A stretch of 27,461 bases of DNA from RUG563 sp964423675 (GCA_964423675.1 CAYRFP010000028.1:1-27461), one strand, 5' to 3'. Counted from the stretch's first letter, positions 7,164 to 15,610 are shown. Program-made: numbers and translations. The notes: a model not told the origin generated them from the sequence alone.

Positions 7164-9701
7164 TTATTCTAACCGCAGGTCTTCCAGGATCGTGTCTCGG
7201 CGCAGCTTATGCGTGGAGTAGGCCATCGTGGCGGCCACCAGTGCGAAGATGCCGGCCACGCCAATACCCATCTGCGGCAGCGGCAATTGAAACGCCAAGG
7301 AAAAGGACGTTTGATTGGCGCGCCAGATGAGATAGATTACGCCGATGCTGACCACCAGCCCCAGCACAATGGCCTTCAGGCCGTAGAAAATGCTTTCGTA
7401 GCGAATCATTCGCTTAAAGGCTCGCTGCCCCATTCCCACCGATTTGAGCATGGCAAATTCCCGCTTGCGCAGCATCAGGGAGGTGGAAATCGTGCCCACG
7501 ATATTCGCCGCCGCCACCATTGACAGCAGCGTGATAAAGCCATACGCGAAGATGTTTATGATCGTAAGCATATCCTTGTTGCTTTGCACCACTTTGTCGT
7601 AATTGTAGACACTGCCGTAAATCAGCGTATCCTCCGCCATCTTCTGATTGTATTCCTCCTCGTCCAGTACAGTTAGGATGGATGCATGCGATGCCAGCAC
7701 CCCTTCCAGCACTTGTGTCAGCTGATTTGCCTGAGACGTTGTATAGAAAATACTCAGGGAGGGCGACAGGTCGGGATAAAGCGCGCGCATCACCCGCTGG
7801 GATACGATCAGTGTCACGCATGGGCGGCTCAGCATGCTTTCCTGGCTGGGCGGATAATCTGCCGTCACCGCTGCCAGACAGAACGTCTGCTCTTCCGCAT
7901 CATTTCGCAGAACATGCAGCATGTCCCCCTGGGCAATCGTCAAAAGCGGCACGGTTTGAATCTTCTGGTTTTTCAGCATCCGCAGGCTGTTAATCAAAAT
8001 CGCGCCGGGATGCTCAGGATCCAGCAGTGCATCCAGATCCGCGCCCACTTCCTGCGCGTAAACTACCAGCGCTTCGTCATCCATGGCCTTGAGATTCACG
8101 CCAATCCAGTATTCCTCCCCCGCCATCAGCGCTTCCAGCGCTTCCGCTGGCTGAACCGAATCCGGAGCAACGCGAAAATCCTGCCCGGAAAAGATGGTAT
8201 AGGCCGTGGCCTGATCCGCATATGGCACGGCCAGCGCCTCATTTTGCAGCGCATCCAGCGCGGTATAGTCAACGGGCTCCCCCTGTCCATCGCGGATGAG
8301 ATGCGCGCCCAGCGACACGTTATAATCCACTTCCGTTTGTGCCAGATCGAATGAGCCGGTCAGATACTGGGTAAAGGAATACGCGGAGAGAAACAGCACC
8401 AGAGACATGGCCAGAGACAGCGTGGTAATCCGATAGCGCTTTTTATTGCGCTTGAGATTTTTTATAGCCAGCTCGCCCTCAAAGCCGAAAAGCAGCCGGA
8501 TCAGCCGGGAAGTTTTTACCTTTCTGCCGCTAAGCTTAATATCCTTCGTTTTGCGGATGGCTTCCATAGGCGAAATTCTCGCGGCACGCCGGGAGGGAAT
8601 CCAGGCTGAAAGAAACACCATAATCAGCGCCAGCCCCACCGCCAGCGCCAACGCACTGGGCTCCACCACCAGCTTCAGATCAATAGGCGCCGTACCCGCT
8701 GTCATGGTTCGGTTCAGCAGCCCGCTGACAATGGAAAACGTAATGCCAATCCCCAGATAGCCAAACGCCAGCCCCAGCGGAATGGCAATGGCGGCAATCA
8801 CCAACGCTTCAAACAGCACCGCCTTGCGCCGCTGGCGCATGGTCGCTCCAACAGAGGAGAGCAGGCCAAACTGCGCCGTGCGATCCGTAATCGAAATAGC
8901 AAAGGCATTGTAAATCAGCGTCACAGCGGCAGCCATGATGATCAGCAGCACGATCCCGGCCATCAGCCAAATAGCAATCATAATCGACTTGTTGCTGACC
9001 CCCATATACATCAGCAACTCCGAATTAGTGGCATAATTCTGATCGCCGGGAATCTCTTCGCACAGCGCCTGAAGCCAGCTTTCGATAGAACGATCCGGCT
9101 GGCGCAGCCGAACCCATGCTTCTGTTTCCGCATCCCGGGTCGTGTCGGATTGGCGCAGCAAAACAGGCGTTTCGCCCGCTCCATAAGCGTTATTCTCCAG
9201 CGGACCCATGCTGGCAATGCCGCAAACGCGATAATTACCCTGCTCCGTTTCCAGAATGTCCCCCGACTGCATACCTGCAGCAGACGCAAGGCTCTCCGTA
9301 ATCAAAGCATCGTTTTCCGCCTTAGGCATTTCGCCCTGAAGCAATTGAATCTGCATAGCATCCATGCCAGCCTCATCCAGGGAATAGATCTCTGCGTTAG
9401 AATAAAAGCCCTGTCGTTCCAGCAGCGGAGCATTGCCCAGCCGCCCCACCACAAACACCGCCTGCACCTCCGGCTGCGCAGCAATCAGCGCCCGATCCTC
9501 GGCAGAGGTATTATAAATCTTCGCATGCCATTCCCCGTCATTGGCAATGCTTATCCGCTGAAACAGCGCCATAAAGGACGCGCCGAAGGAGGAAACCGCC
9601 GCGATCATGGCCACTGCCACAACCACACCCAGAATGGTAATCACCGTGCGCCGCTTCTGGCTGAGCATTTGGCGCAGAGCCACTCGATGCATCACGTTCA
9701 T
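7164..9701 (-). CDS. ABC transporter permease, MacB/FtsX type with two FtsX domains
   Basis: An 845-residue permease that should pair with the ATPase encoded just upstream. Hydrophobic segments suggest 8 helices in a duplicated 1+3+1+3 plan: one at about residues 19-42, an extracytoplasmic domain, three at about 243-375, a second anchor in RYRITTLSLAMSLVLFLSAY, a second external domain, and three at the C-terminus. The cytoplasmic coupling motif SRRAARISPMEAIR and the C-terminal MLRKREFAMLKSVGM are typical FtsX features. Such mechanotransmission exporters act on peptides, lipoproteins or antimicrobial agents; the substrate here is unknown. The start overlaps the ATPase stop (TGATG), indicating translational coupling. 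Confidence 0.92.
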   Translation of the reverse strand: MNVMHRVALRQMLSQKRRTVITILGVVVAVAMIAAVSSFGASFMALFQRISIANDGEWHAKIYNTSAEDRALIAAQPEVQAVFVVGRLGNAPLLERQGFYSNAEIYSLDEAGMDAMQIQLLQGEMPKAENDALITESLASAAGMQSGDILETEQGNYRVCGIASMGPLENNAYGAGETPVLLRQSDTTRDAETEAWVRLRQPDRSIESWLQALCEEIPGDQNYATNSELLMYMGVSNKSIMIAIWLMAGIVLLIIMAAAVTLIYNAFAISITDRTAQFGLLSSVGATMRQRRKAVLFEALVIAAIAIPLGLAFGYLGIGITFSIVSGLLNRTMTAGTAPIDLKLVVEPSALALAVGLALIMVFLSAWIPSRRAARISPMEAIRKTKDIKLSGRKVKTSRLIRLLFGFEGELAIKNLKRNKKRYRITTLSLAMSLVLFLSAYSFTQYLTGSFDLAQTEVDYNVSLGAHLIRDGQGEPVDYTALDALQNEALAVPYADQATAYTIFSGQDFRVAPDSVQPAEALEALMAGEEYWIGVNLKAMDDEALVVYAQEVGADLDALLDPEHPGAILINSLRMLKNQKIQTVPLLTIAQGDMLHVLRNDAEEQTFCLAAVTADYPPSQESMLSRPCVTLIVSQRVMRALYPDLSPSLSIFYTTSQANQLTQVLEGVLASHASILTVLDEEEYNQKMAEDTLIYGSVYNYDKVVQSNKDMLTIINIFAYGFITLLSMVAAANIVGTISTSLMLRKREFAMLKSVGMGQRAFKRMIRYESIFYGLKAIVLGLVVSIGVIYLIWRANQTSFSLAFQLPLPQMGIGVAGIFALVAATMAYSTHKLRRDTILEDLRLE

Positions 9702-10381
9702 CAGCCCATCACCTCGTCTGCGGAAATTCGGCCGTCCTCAATGGTGATAATCCGTTTCGCCTGATGTGCGATGCGCTCGTCATGGGTAATCACCAGCAGT
9801 GTCTGGCCATATTGCTGGTTCGCCAGGCGCAAAAGATCCATAATCTCCGCGCTGTTTTTGCTGTCCAGGTTTCCAGTAGGCTCATCGGCCAGCATAAGTG
9901 CGGGCGTGTTAATCAGCGCCCGGCCGATGGACACCCGCTGCTGCTGGCCGCCGGAAAGCTGATTGGGCAAATGCTTGCGCCGGGCACTTAGGCCCAGCGT
10001 GTTCACCAGCGTGTCCAGATACAGCTTATCCACCTTCCGCGCATCCAGCAGCAGCGGCAGCGTGATGTTTTCCTCCACGTTCAGCACGGGAATCAGATTA
10101 TAAAACTGATAGATCAGCCCCACCTGCCGACGGCGGAAAATAGCTAACTGTTCTTCGTTCTGGGCGTAAACGTCCGTTCCATCCACAAAGACATGGCCCG
10201 CCGTGGGCCGATCCACGCCGCCCAGTAAATGCAGCAGCGTAGATTTTCCGCTGCCAGAGGGGCCGATAATAGCAATAAATTCTCCCTTTTCCACGGAAAA
10301 ACTCACATCGTCCAGGGCCTTCACTTGATTTTCGCCCTTCCCATAAACCTTGCTTAGATGCTCCACCTTCAAAATATTCAT
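9701..10381 (-). CDS. ABC transporter ATP-binding protein, LolD/MacB family
   Basis: A 226-residue nucleotide-binding subunit that powers the downstream permease. All motifs are intact: Walker A GPSGSGKST (40-48), Q-loop glutamine 92 in YQFYNLIPVL, signature LSGGQ (142-146), Walker B ending LADEP with Glu167, and switch His200 in VITHDE. The family is the MacB/LolD/SalX exporter group rather than importers, judged by the Q-loop region and the FtsX partner. The frame is open for 66 codons upstream, but the ATG at 10381 is right: AAGGAGG stands before it and MNILKVEHLSKVYG is the normal N-terminus. Expression probably comes from the promoter at 10518-10546. Confidence 0.95.
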   Translation of the reverse strand: MNILKVEHLSKVYGKGENQVKALDDVSFSVEKGEFIAIIGPSGSGKSTLLHLLGGVDRPTAGHVFVDGTDVYAQNEEQLAIFRRRQVGLIYQFYNLIPVLNVEENITLPLLLDARKVDKLYLDTLVNTLGLSARRKHLPNQLSGGQQQRVSIGRALINTPALMLADEPTGNLDSKNSAEIMDLLRLANQQYGQTLLVITHDERIAHQAKRIITIEDGRISADEVMG

Positions 10382-10423
10382 GGCTTTCGCCTCCTTCTTA
10401 CGGGAGTATTCTATCATACACCG

Positions 10424-10461
10424 GTGACGGCTACGTGACTTTTCTGTGAGAAATTCGTCAC
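10424..10461 (-). promoter_or_regulatory. Four pentamers at 11-base phasing beside a possible extended -10 box
   Basis: On the plus strand GTGAC (10424-10428), GTGAC (10435-10439), GTGAG (10446-10450) and GTCAC (10457-10461) start exactly 11 bases apart. On the minus strand an extended -10, TGATAGAAT, lies at 10408-10416 without a good -35 box, about eight to ten bases from the first pentamer. Phased direct repeats replacing a -35 box are typical of OmpR/PhoB-family response regulators. Spacing is seen; the regulator is inferred. Confidence 0.5.
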
Positions 10462-10517
10462 TTTGCCGCAATGTATAACTTTTTTTCAGAAATTCATGGC
10501 TTCCTTTCGCCATATCG

Positions 10518-10546
10518 ATTATAATAATCTCAGCTATTGAACGCAA
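10518..10546 (-). promoter_or_regulatory. Promoter of the ABC exporter operon, sharing a symmetric -10 with the fucosidase gene
   Basis: On the minus strand TTGCGT (10541-10546) and TATAAT (10518-10523) are separated by 17 bases. The -10 lies in the palindrome ATTATAAT (10518-10525), so the plus strand also has TATAAT at 10520-10525, placed to serve the fucosidase gene. The plus-strand -35 region (TGGCTT) is weak. Transcription toward the exporter gives a leader of about 130 bases containing the phased pentamers. Confidence 0.65.
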
Positions 10547-10577
10547 CAAAGCAAGCGCAGCAAAAGGAGGAAGCGCC

Positions 10578-11900
10578 ATGAGCAGCTATGTTATCCGCAA
10601 ATCCCCCGGCAACACCGATTGGTTCCGGGCAGACCGCTTCGGCATGTTTATCCATTGGGGGCTATACGCTCTGCCCGCCCGCCATGAATGGATCAAAAAC
10701 CGGGAATGCATCCCGGAGGAAAAATATCAGAAATATTTTAACCATTTCGATCCCGATCTTTACGACGCCCGGGAATGGGCCAAGGCAGCCAAGACAGCTG
10801 GCATGAAATACGCCGTGCTGACCACCAAGCACCATGAGGGCTTCTGCATGTTCGATTCTCAGTATACCGATTACAAATGCACCAACACCCCCGCCGGACG
10901 GGATCTGGTGCAGGAATATGTGGATGCATTCCGGGCCGAGGGGCTGAAGGTGGGCTTTTATTATTCGCTGATTGACTGGCATCACCCCCATTTCCCCATT
11001 GACATGCTTCATCCCCGGCGCAACGATCCCGATGCGCTGGAACAGAATCAGGGCCGGGACATGCGCATTTATGCCCAGTATATGCGCGACCAGGTGACCG
11101 AACTGTTGACCAATTACGGCAAGATCGACATCCTCTGGTTTGATTTTTCCTATCCCGATAATCAGCCACTTCCGGGCAGGGAATGGATGAAGGGCAAGGG
11201 AAAGGACGACTGGGAAGCCGAAAAGCTGATTGCTACTGCCCGGGCCCTACAGCCGGAAATCATTATTGATAACCGCACCGGCCTGGAACAGGATCTGTGG
11301 ACACCGGAGCAGTATCAGGTCACCGATTGGGTGCGGCATCCGAAAACCGGCGAACTTGTCACCTGGGAAGCCTGCCAGACCTTCTCCGGTTCCTGGGGGT
11401 ATCACCGGGATGAGGCCACCTGGAAATCCCCAGAAATGCTGATCCGCATGCTGGTGAACACCGTTTCCTGCGGCGGCAACCTGCTGATGAACGTGGGGCC
11501 AACGGCCCGGGGTGAATTTGACGACCGGGCTAAAAACGCATTGGCCGTTTATGAGCGCTGGATGCATTTCAATAGCCGCTCCATCTATAATTGCACCATG
11601 GCCGAGCCGGAGCTTCTGAAAACCTGCCCGCCAGATTGCCGCTATACGCAGAGCGAGGACGGAAAGCGGCTGTATCTGCATCTATTTGCCTACCCCTTTG
11701 AAACGCTGCCGATTTATGGCCTGGCGGGCAAGGTGGAATACGCGCAGTTCCTCCATGATGGCAGTGAGATCAAAATGAGTGAAGGGCGGGTGCATCATTT
11801 TTCTGAGGGTACCGCTCAGCGCGATGATCTGCTGGTGCTGTATCTGCCGCCCGTTAAGCCGAACATGGAAGTGCCGGTTATTGAATTGTTCCTCCAATGA
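10578..11900 (+). CDS. Alpha-L-fucosidase, glycoside hydrolase family 29, cytoplasmic
   Basis: GH29 retaining alpha-L-fucosidases release L-fucose from host or plant glycans. The 440-residue product has the family N-terminus WFRADRFGMFIHWGLYALPA, then TTKHHEGFCMFDS near residue 85 and DWHHPHFP near 135. Asp189 in ILWFDF is at the usual nucleophile position, and NRTGLEQDLWTPEQ and GGNLLMNVGPTARGEFD follow toward the end of the catalytic barrel. A short beta-rich C-terminal domain follows. There is no signal peptide, so it acts on imported oligosaccharides. AAAGGAGG precedes the ATG. It is divergent from an ABC exporter and has its own terminator; no fucose transport or catabolic genes are nearby, so it is not part of a visible utilisation locus. 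Confidence 0.93.
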   Translation: MSSYVIRKSPGNTDWFRADRFGMFIHWGLYALPARHEWIKNRECIPEEKYQKYFNHFDPDLYDAREWAKAAKTAGMKYAVLTTKHHEGFCMFDSQYTDYKCTNTPAGRDLVQEYVDAFRAEGLKVGFYYSLIDWHHPHFPIDMLHPRRNDPDALEQNQGRDMRIYAQYMRDQVTELLTNYGKIDILWFDFSYPDNQPLPGREWMKGKGKDDWEAEKLIATARALQPEIIIDNRTGLEQDLWTPEQYQVTDWVRHPKTGELVTWEACQTFSGSWGYHRDEATWKSPEMLIRMLVNTVSCGGNLLMNVGPTARGEFDDRAKNALAVYERWMHFNSRSIYNCTMAEPELLKTCPPDCRYTQSEDGKRLYLHLFAYPFETLPIYGLAGKVEYAQFLHDGSEIKMSEGRVHHFSEGTAQRDDLLVLYLPPVKPNMEVPVIELFLQ

Positions 11901-11942
11901 AGCTTTTTTCAGGGGCAGCGTCCTTGTAGGCGTTCTTCTGTC

Positions 11943-11975
11943 AGAGTGTCGAAAAGTTTTTTCGACACTCTTTTT
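11943..11975 (+). terminator. Terminator after the fucosidase gene
   Basis: AGAGTGTCGAAAA (11943-11955) pairs with TTTTCGACACTCT (11959-11971) and continues into a T-run. Confidence 0.9.
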
Positions 11976-12050
11976 GATGAAGAATTGAAGTATCCCCCTT
12001 CATTGCATCCCCCTTCTTCCTGTTTTTTCGTCTATTTTGTGCTTTCCCTC

Positions 12051-12079
12051 TTTCTTCCCGCAGGGTTTCGTGATAAAAT
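12051..12079 (+). promoter_or_regulatory. Possible promoter of pepF
   Basis: TAAAAT (12074-12079) has TTTCTT (12051-12056) 17 bases upstream. The -10 is reasonable and the -35 weak. The surrounding 11976-12114 stretch is AT-rich and gene-free. Confidence 0.4.
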
Positions 12080-12114
12080 ATAAGAGATAAAAAATAATCC
12101 GGGAGGCTATTACG

Positions 12115-13905
12115 ATGGCACAGGAATTAAAAAAGCGCGAGGAAATGGACCCTCGCTGGCAATGGCATTTGAACGATATTTTCGAATCCACCGAAGCGTT
12201 TGAAGCGGCGTTTAGTCAGGCCAAGCAGGCTACGGAAAACATGAAGCGCTGGCAGGGCCACGCAGCAGAGGATCCCAAGCAGGCCATCCGGGACGTTTAT
12301 GCCCTTTATCTGCTGCTGGATCGGCTGGGAGCCTACGCCTTTATGTATCAGGATGAAGACAGCAGCGATCCCGTCCGTCAGGCGCTGGCCGCGCGGATGA
12401 GTTCCCTGTATGTTTCCGCCAATAGCGCCTGCTCCTTCCTCGATCCCGAGTTGCAAGCTCTGCCCACGGAAACCCTGGAAGCGCTGATGACCGCGCCGGA
12501 CTTTGCGGAGTATTCCGAAGTGATCCGTCTGCAAATCCTGCAAAAGCCCCACACCCTGTCTGCCGATCAGGAGGCGCTGCTGGCTGCTGCCGGAGAAGTG
12601 TGCGGCGTGGCCAGCCAGGTGTTCAATATGTTCAACGATGTGGATCTGCCCCTGCCGATGGTGACCATGGAGGACGGAGAAAAGCACCAGCTGACCCATG
12701 GCAATTACGGCACCCTGATTAGAAGCCAGAACCGGGACATCCGCAAGGAAGCCTTTGAAGGCTTGCACGGCTCCTTTGAAAAATTCTCCGCCACCCTGAC
12801 CGCTGCTTACGCCGGCTCGGTGAAGGGCGATGTGTTCCGTGCCCGGGCCCGGCATTACGCCTCTGCCCGCCAGGCTTCTCTGCAGCCTCTGGAAATCCCC
12901 GAATCGGTTTATGATAATCTGCTGGAGCAGGTAGAAGCGGCGCTGCCGACCATGGCGGAATATCTGAAGCTGCGCAAGGAAACACTGGGCGTGGATGAGC
13001 TGCATCTCTACGATCTGTATGTTCCCATGATCCGCGATTTCGATATGAAAATGACCTATCCCGAAGCCTTTGATCTAGTCTGCGAAGGCCTTGCGCCTCT
13101 GGGTGAGGAATACATTGCCAAGCTGCGGGAAGCCTACGAAAGCGGCTGGGTGGACGTATACGAAAACAAGGCCAAGTGCTCCGGCGCGTATTCCAATTCC
13201 TGCTACGGCGTGCATCCCTATGTACTCCTGAACCATACCGATGATCTGGGAGGTGCGATGACCCTGGCGCATGAACTGGGCCATGCCATGCATTCCTATT
13301 ACAGCAACAGCACTCAGCCCTTCGCCAAAGCGAATTATTCCCTGTTTGTGGCCGAGGTGGCGTCCACCTGCAACGAAGTGCTGCTGATGCGGCATCTGAT
13401 GAAAAAATATCAGGATAATCCGCAGGCCTCCGCTTTCCTGTGCAATCAGCTGCTGGAAGAATTCCGCACCACCGTCTTCCGCCAGACGATGTTCGCCGCC
13501 TTCGAAAAGGAATCCCATGCCATGCATGAACGGGGCGAAGCGCTGACAGCCGAAGCGCTCAACGCGGTGTACTACGGCCTGAACCAGAAGTATTATGGCG
13601 CAGTATGCCATGTGGACGATGTGGTGAAGGTGGAATGGATGCGCATTCCGCATTTCTATCGCGGGTTCTATGTGTATCAGTACGCCACCGGCTTCTCCGC
13701 CGCTGTGGCCATTGCCAGCCGTATCCTGCGGGAAGGCGACAAGGCTGTGGCCGATTACAAGCGGTTCCTGTCCGCCGGTTGCTCGGTTCCTCCCCTGGAA
13801 GCGCTGCGTTATGCGGGCGTGGATATGGAAAAGCCCGATGTGGTGCACGATGCTCTGCAGGTGTTTGCCGAAACGGTGAAAGATCTGAAAAAGCTGCTGC
13901 ATTAA
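12115..13905 (+). CDS. pepF: Oligoendopeptidase F (M3 family metallopeptidase)
   Basis: A cytoplasmic zinc endopeptidase that cuts short peptides. The 596-residue length fits the M3B family. The zinc site is HELGHAMHS at residues 386-394, with His386, His390 and the catalytic Glu387; the third ligand should be Glu414 in FVAEVAST. N-terminal RWQWHLNDIFES and the middle segment VYENKAKCSGAYS, followed by GVHPYVLLNH, are family landmarks. GGGAGG lies before the ATG. It is followed after 42 bases, without a terminator, by the PHP and HIT genes, so a three-gene operon is likely. Nothing in the sequence is damaged. Confidence 0.96.
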   Translation: MAQELKKREEMDPRWQWHLNDIFESTEAFEAAFSQAKQATENMKRWQGHAAEDPKQAIRDVYALYLLLDRLGAYAFMYQDEDSSDPVRQALAARMSSLYVSANSACSFLDPELQALPTETLEALMTAPDFAEYSEVIRLQILQKPHTLSADQEALLAAAGEVCGVASQVFNMFNDVDLPLPMVTMEDGEKHQLTHGNYGTLIRSQNRDIRKEAFEGLHGSFEKFSATLTAAYAGSVKGDVFRARARHYASARQASLQPLEIPESVYDNLLEQVEAALPTMAEYLKLRKETLGVDELHLYDLYVPMIRDFDMKMTYPEAFDLVCEGLAPLGEEYIAKLREAYESGWVDVYENKAKCSGAYSNSCYGVHPYVLLNHTDDLGGAMTLAHELGHAMHSYYSNSTQPFAKANYSLFVAEVASTCNEVLLMRHLMKKYQDNPQASAFLCNQLLEEFRTTVFRQTMFAAFEKESHAMHERGEALTAEALNAVYYGLNQKYYGAVCHVDDVVKVEWMRIPHFYRGFYVYQYATGFSAAVAIASRILREGDKAVADYKRFLSAGCSVPPLEALRYAGVDMEKPDVVHDALQVFAETVKDLKKLLH

Positions 13906-13947
13906 CAGCTTGATGAGCAGGAAACGATAGAAAGGATGGGATACCCT

Positions 13948-14883
13948 ATGCAGATTCGCCAGACCGCTTTCCTTGCGCCCGGACGTTTTCTCAAGGGAAA
14001 CCTTCATTGCCATACCACCCGCTCAGACGGCAAAGGCGCCACGGAAATGGTCATCCGGCTTTTCGAGCAGGCAGGGTTTGATTTTCTGGCGCTCACGGAT
14101 CATCGGCTCTATAATTACAAAAACTTTGTTCCCGGCTCGAATTTGCTGATTCTGCCTGGCATGGAGCTGGACGCTACCGTTCCCTGCGCCGGAGTGCATT
14201 GCGTCCATGTAGTCTCGGTGGGGGCCGAAGCGGATAACGGCTTTTCGCAGGACCAGTCCTTTCCGTCCCTATATGTTTCCCACGTGGGCGAGGCGCAGCC
14301 CCTGATCGACCAGGTGAAAGCGGCAGGAAATTTGCCCATCCTGTGCCATCCTCAATGGAGCGGTATCGGTGAAAGCGAAATCGAAGAACTGAATGACTTT
14401 TCCCTGATGGAAATCTGGAACAGCGCCTGTGCCACGGAGGACGGCCTGGATGCTCACGCCGCCTATTGGGATGAACTGCTCTGTCATGGCCGGAGGATTT
14501 ACGGCGTGGCCAGCGACGATGCCCATCAGGTTTATCAGCATGGGCTGGGGTTTGTGCGGGTGAAGGCTGAAAAGAAGGCCTCTTCGATTCTCCAGGCTCT
14601 AAAAGCTGGCGCTTTCTATGCCTCCTGCGGCCCGGAAATCTATGATTTCTATGTGGAAGACGGCGTGGCGCATGTGCTCTGTTCCCCCGTCAGCCAGATT
14701 CGCTTCCGGAATTTCCGGGTGCCCTATGCGCAAATCAACGGCACGAATATGCGAGCCGGGCAGATCAAGGTGCAGGAGGGCAGCGATTATATCCGCGCTG
14801 AGGTAGTGGATGCGCAGGGCCGCCAGGCCTGGACCAACCCCATCTTCCTGGATGAATCCGCATGCATGAAAGGAGAAAAATAA
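13948..14883 (+). CDS. PHP-domain metal-dependent phosphoesterase
   Basis: PHP proteins are multi-metal phosphoesterases; relatives include TrpH/YciV-type nucleases that work on nucleoside 3',5'-bisphosphates. In 311 residues the metal motifs are visible: His20 and His22 in NLHCHTTRSDG, Asp51-His52 in LALTDH, the glutamate of LPGMELD, the histidine of PILCHPQW, and a late SDDAH near residue 190. A beta-rich C-terminal stretch of about 100 residues (YASCGPEIYDFYVEDG onward) is a typical addition. The ATG at 13948 is chosen because AAAGGATGGG precedes it; an in-frame ATG at 13936 lies inside that ribosome binding site. Its stop overlaps the HIT start (TAATG). The exact substrate cannot be read from sequence. 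Confidence 0.9.
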   Translation: MQIRQTAFLAPGRFLKGNLHCHTTRSDGKGATEMVIRLFEQAGFDFLALTDHRLYNYKNFVPGSNLLILPGMELDATVPCAGVHCVHVVSVGAEADNGFSQDQSFPSLYVSHVGEAQPLIDQVKAAGNLPILCHPQWSGIGESEIEELNDFSLMEIWNSACATEDGLDAHAAYWDELLCHGRRIYGVASDDAHQVYQHGLGFVRVKAEKKASSILQALKAGAFYASCGPEIYDFYVEDGVAHVLCSPVSQIRFRNFRVPYAQINGTNMRAGQIKVQEGSDYIRAEVVDAQGRQAWTNPIFLDESACMKGEK

Positions 14884-15232
14884 TGAACGATTGCTTGTTC
14901 TGCAAAATTATCGCAGGCGAAATCCCCTCAACCAAGGTCTATGAGGATGCATTCTGCTATGCCTTCCGGGATATTCAGCCTCAGGCTCCCGTCCATATCC
15001 TCGTGGTTTCCAAGGCGCATGTTGCCAATATTACCGAGGCCGCGGTGCTGAACGACGAAGCGCTGGCCGCCATCCTCCGCGCCATTGGCAAGATTGCCAC
15101 CCAGGAAAAGCTGGAAAATGGCTATCGCGTGGTTTCCAACTGCGGCTCGGATGCCTGTCAAAGCGTTCCCCANNNNNNNNNNTACATTTCCACATTCTGG
15201 GCGGACAAAAAATGGAAGATAAAATGGCATAA
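14883..15232 (+). CDS. HIT (histidine triad) family nucleotide-binding protein, interrupted by an assembly gap
   Basis: HIT/PKCI-type proteins hydrolyse AMP-lysine-like phosphoramidates or other nucleotide conjugates. The N-terminal part, beginning MNDCLFCKIIAGEIPS with DIQPQAPVHILVVSK near residue 40, ends at QSVP (residue 96) just before ten N bases. After the N run, in a different frame from the literal count, comes HFHILGGQKM, then EDKMA and a stop (TAA 15230-15232). If two bases, CC, replace the N run, the join reads PHLHFHIL, restoring the histidine triad H97-L-H99-F-H101 and a 113-residue protein, the normal length. The gene is thus almost certainly intact. AGGAG precedes the ATG, which overlaps the PHP stop by one base. 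Confidence 0.88.
15173..15182. other. Assembly gap of ten N bases
   Basis: Ten N bases lie inside the HIT gene. The reading frames on both sides show that the true insert is 2 modulo 3, most simply two bases. The run is a scaffolding placeholder, not sequence, and every coordinate after it is probably shifted by about eight. Confidence 0.9.
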
Positions 15233-15296
15233 CAGGTCTATTATTATCCAGATGCTTTGGAAAACTGTAAAAAACTTTGAATAGACGAAAAACCTG

Positions 15297-15325
15297 TTGA
15301 CGCGAAAGCCCGAAAGCGGTATAAT
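15297..15325 (+). promoter_or_regulatory. Strong SigA-type promoter of rpsU
   Basis: TTGACG (15297-15302) and a perfect TATAAT (15320-15325) are separated by 17 bases. The -35 overlaps the right arm of a distant inverted repeat, AACAGGT (15231-15237) with ACCTGTT (15292-15298). That repeat also contains GTCTATT (15236-15242) and AATAGAC (15280-15286), and might act in ending the upstream operon. Confidence 0.87.
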
Positions 15326-15330
15326 ACACT

Positions 15331-15368
15331 CACGGTCGCCATCCGCCGTAGATCGGCGTCGCGCCGTG
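15331..15368 (+). promoter_or_regulatory. Structured leader of rpsU
   Basis: CACGG (15331-15335) pairs with CCGTG (15364-15368). Inner CGCC and GGCG segments and a GCCG-CGGC mini-stem extend the fold. It begins at about the predicted transcript start and ends some 45 bases before the start codon. A role in feedback control by S21 is speculative. Confidence 0.45.
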
Positions 15369-15415
15369 AAAACGGTGTTGTTTGCAGGCGAGATGTGCGA
15401 AGGGAGGGAAAACAA

Positions 15416-15589
15416 GTGTCTGAGGTTCATGTCAACAAAAACGAGTCTTTGGAGAGTGCTCTGAAGCGTTTTAAGCGTCAGTGCGCGCGCGCGGGCGTTC
15501 TGGCTGAAGTTCGTAAGCGTGAGCATTACGAAAAGCCCAGCGTGAAGCGTAAGAAGAAGGCGGAAGCTGCCCGGAAGCGGAAGTATTGA
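15416..15589 (+). CDS. rpsU: 30S ribosomal protein S21
   Basis: A 57-residue, highly basic small-subunit protein that helps base-pairing of mRNA to 16S rRNA at initiation. It reads MSEVHVNKNESLESALKRF, with KREHYEKPSVKRKKK and a lysine/arginine-rich tail ending RKRKY, the normal full-length S21. The start is GTG at 15416, with AAGGGAGGG seven bases before it; the frame is open slightly upstream. It is a single-gene unit with a strong promoter, structured leader and strong terminator. Confidence 0.97.
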   Translation: MSEVHVNKNESLESALKRFKRQCARAGVLAEVRKREHYEKPSVKRKKKAEAARKRKY

Positions 15590-15610
15590 TTTCCTTTCTT
15601 CAAAACGAAG

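Noticed and set aside
9701..10579. A 292-residue version of the ABC ATPase
   Set aside because: The extra 66 codons cover the promoter region and the phased repeats, and family members begin at MNILKVEHLSKVYG, which has a good ribosome binding site.
14883..15284. A 140-residue HIT protein read literally through the N run
   Set aside because: The literal frame after the gap gives an unrelated tail, while another frame restores the histidine triad and the normal length.
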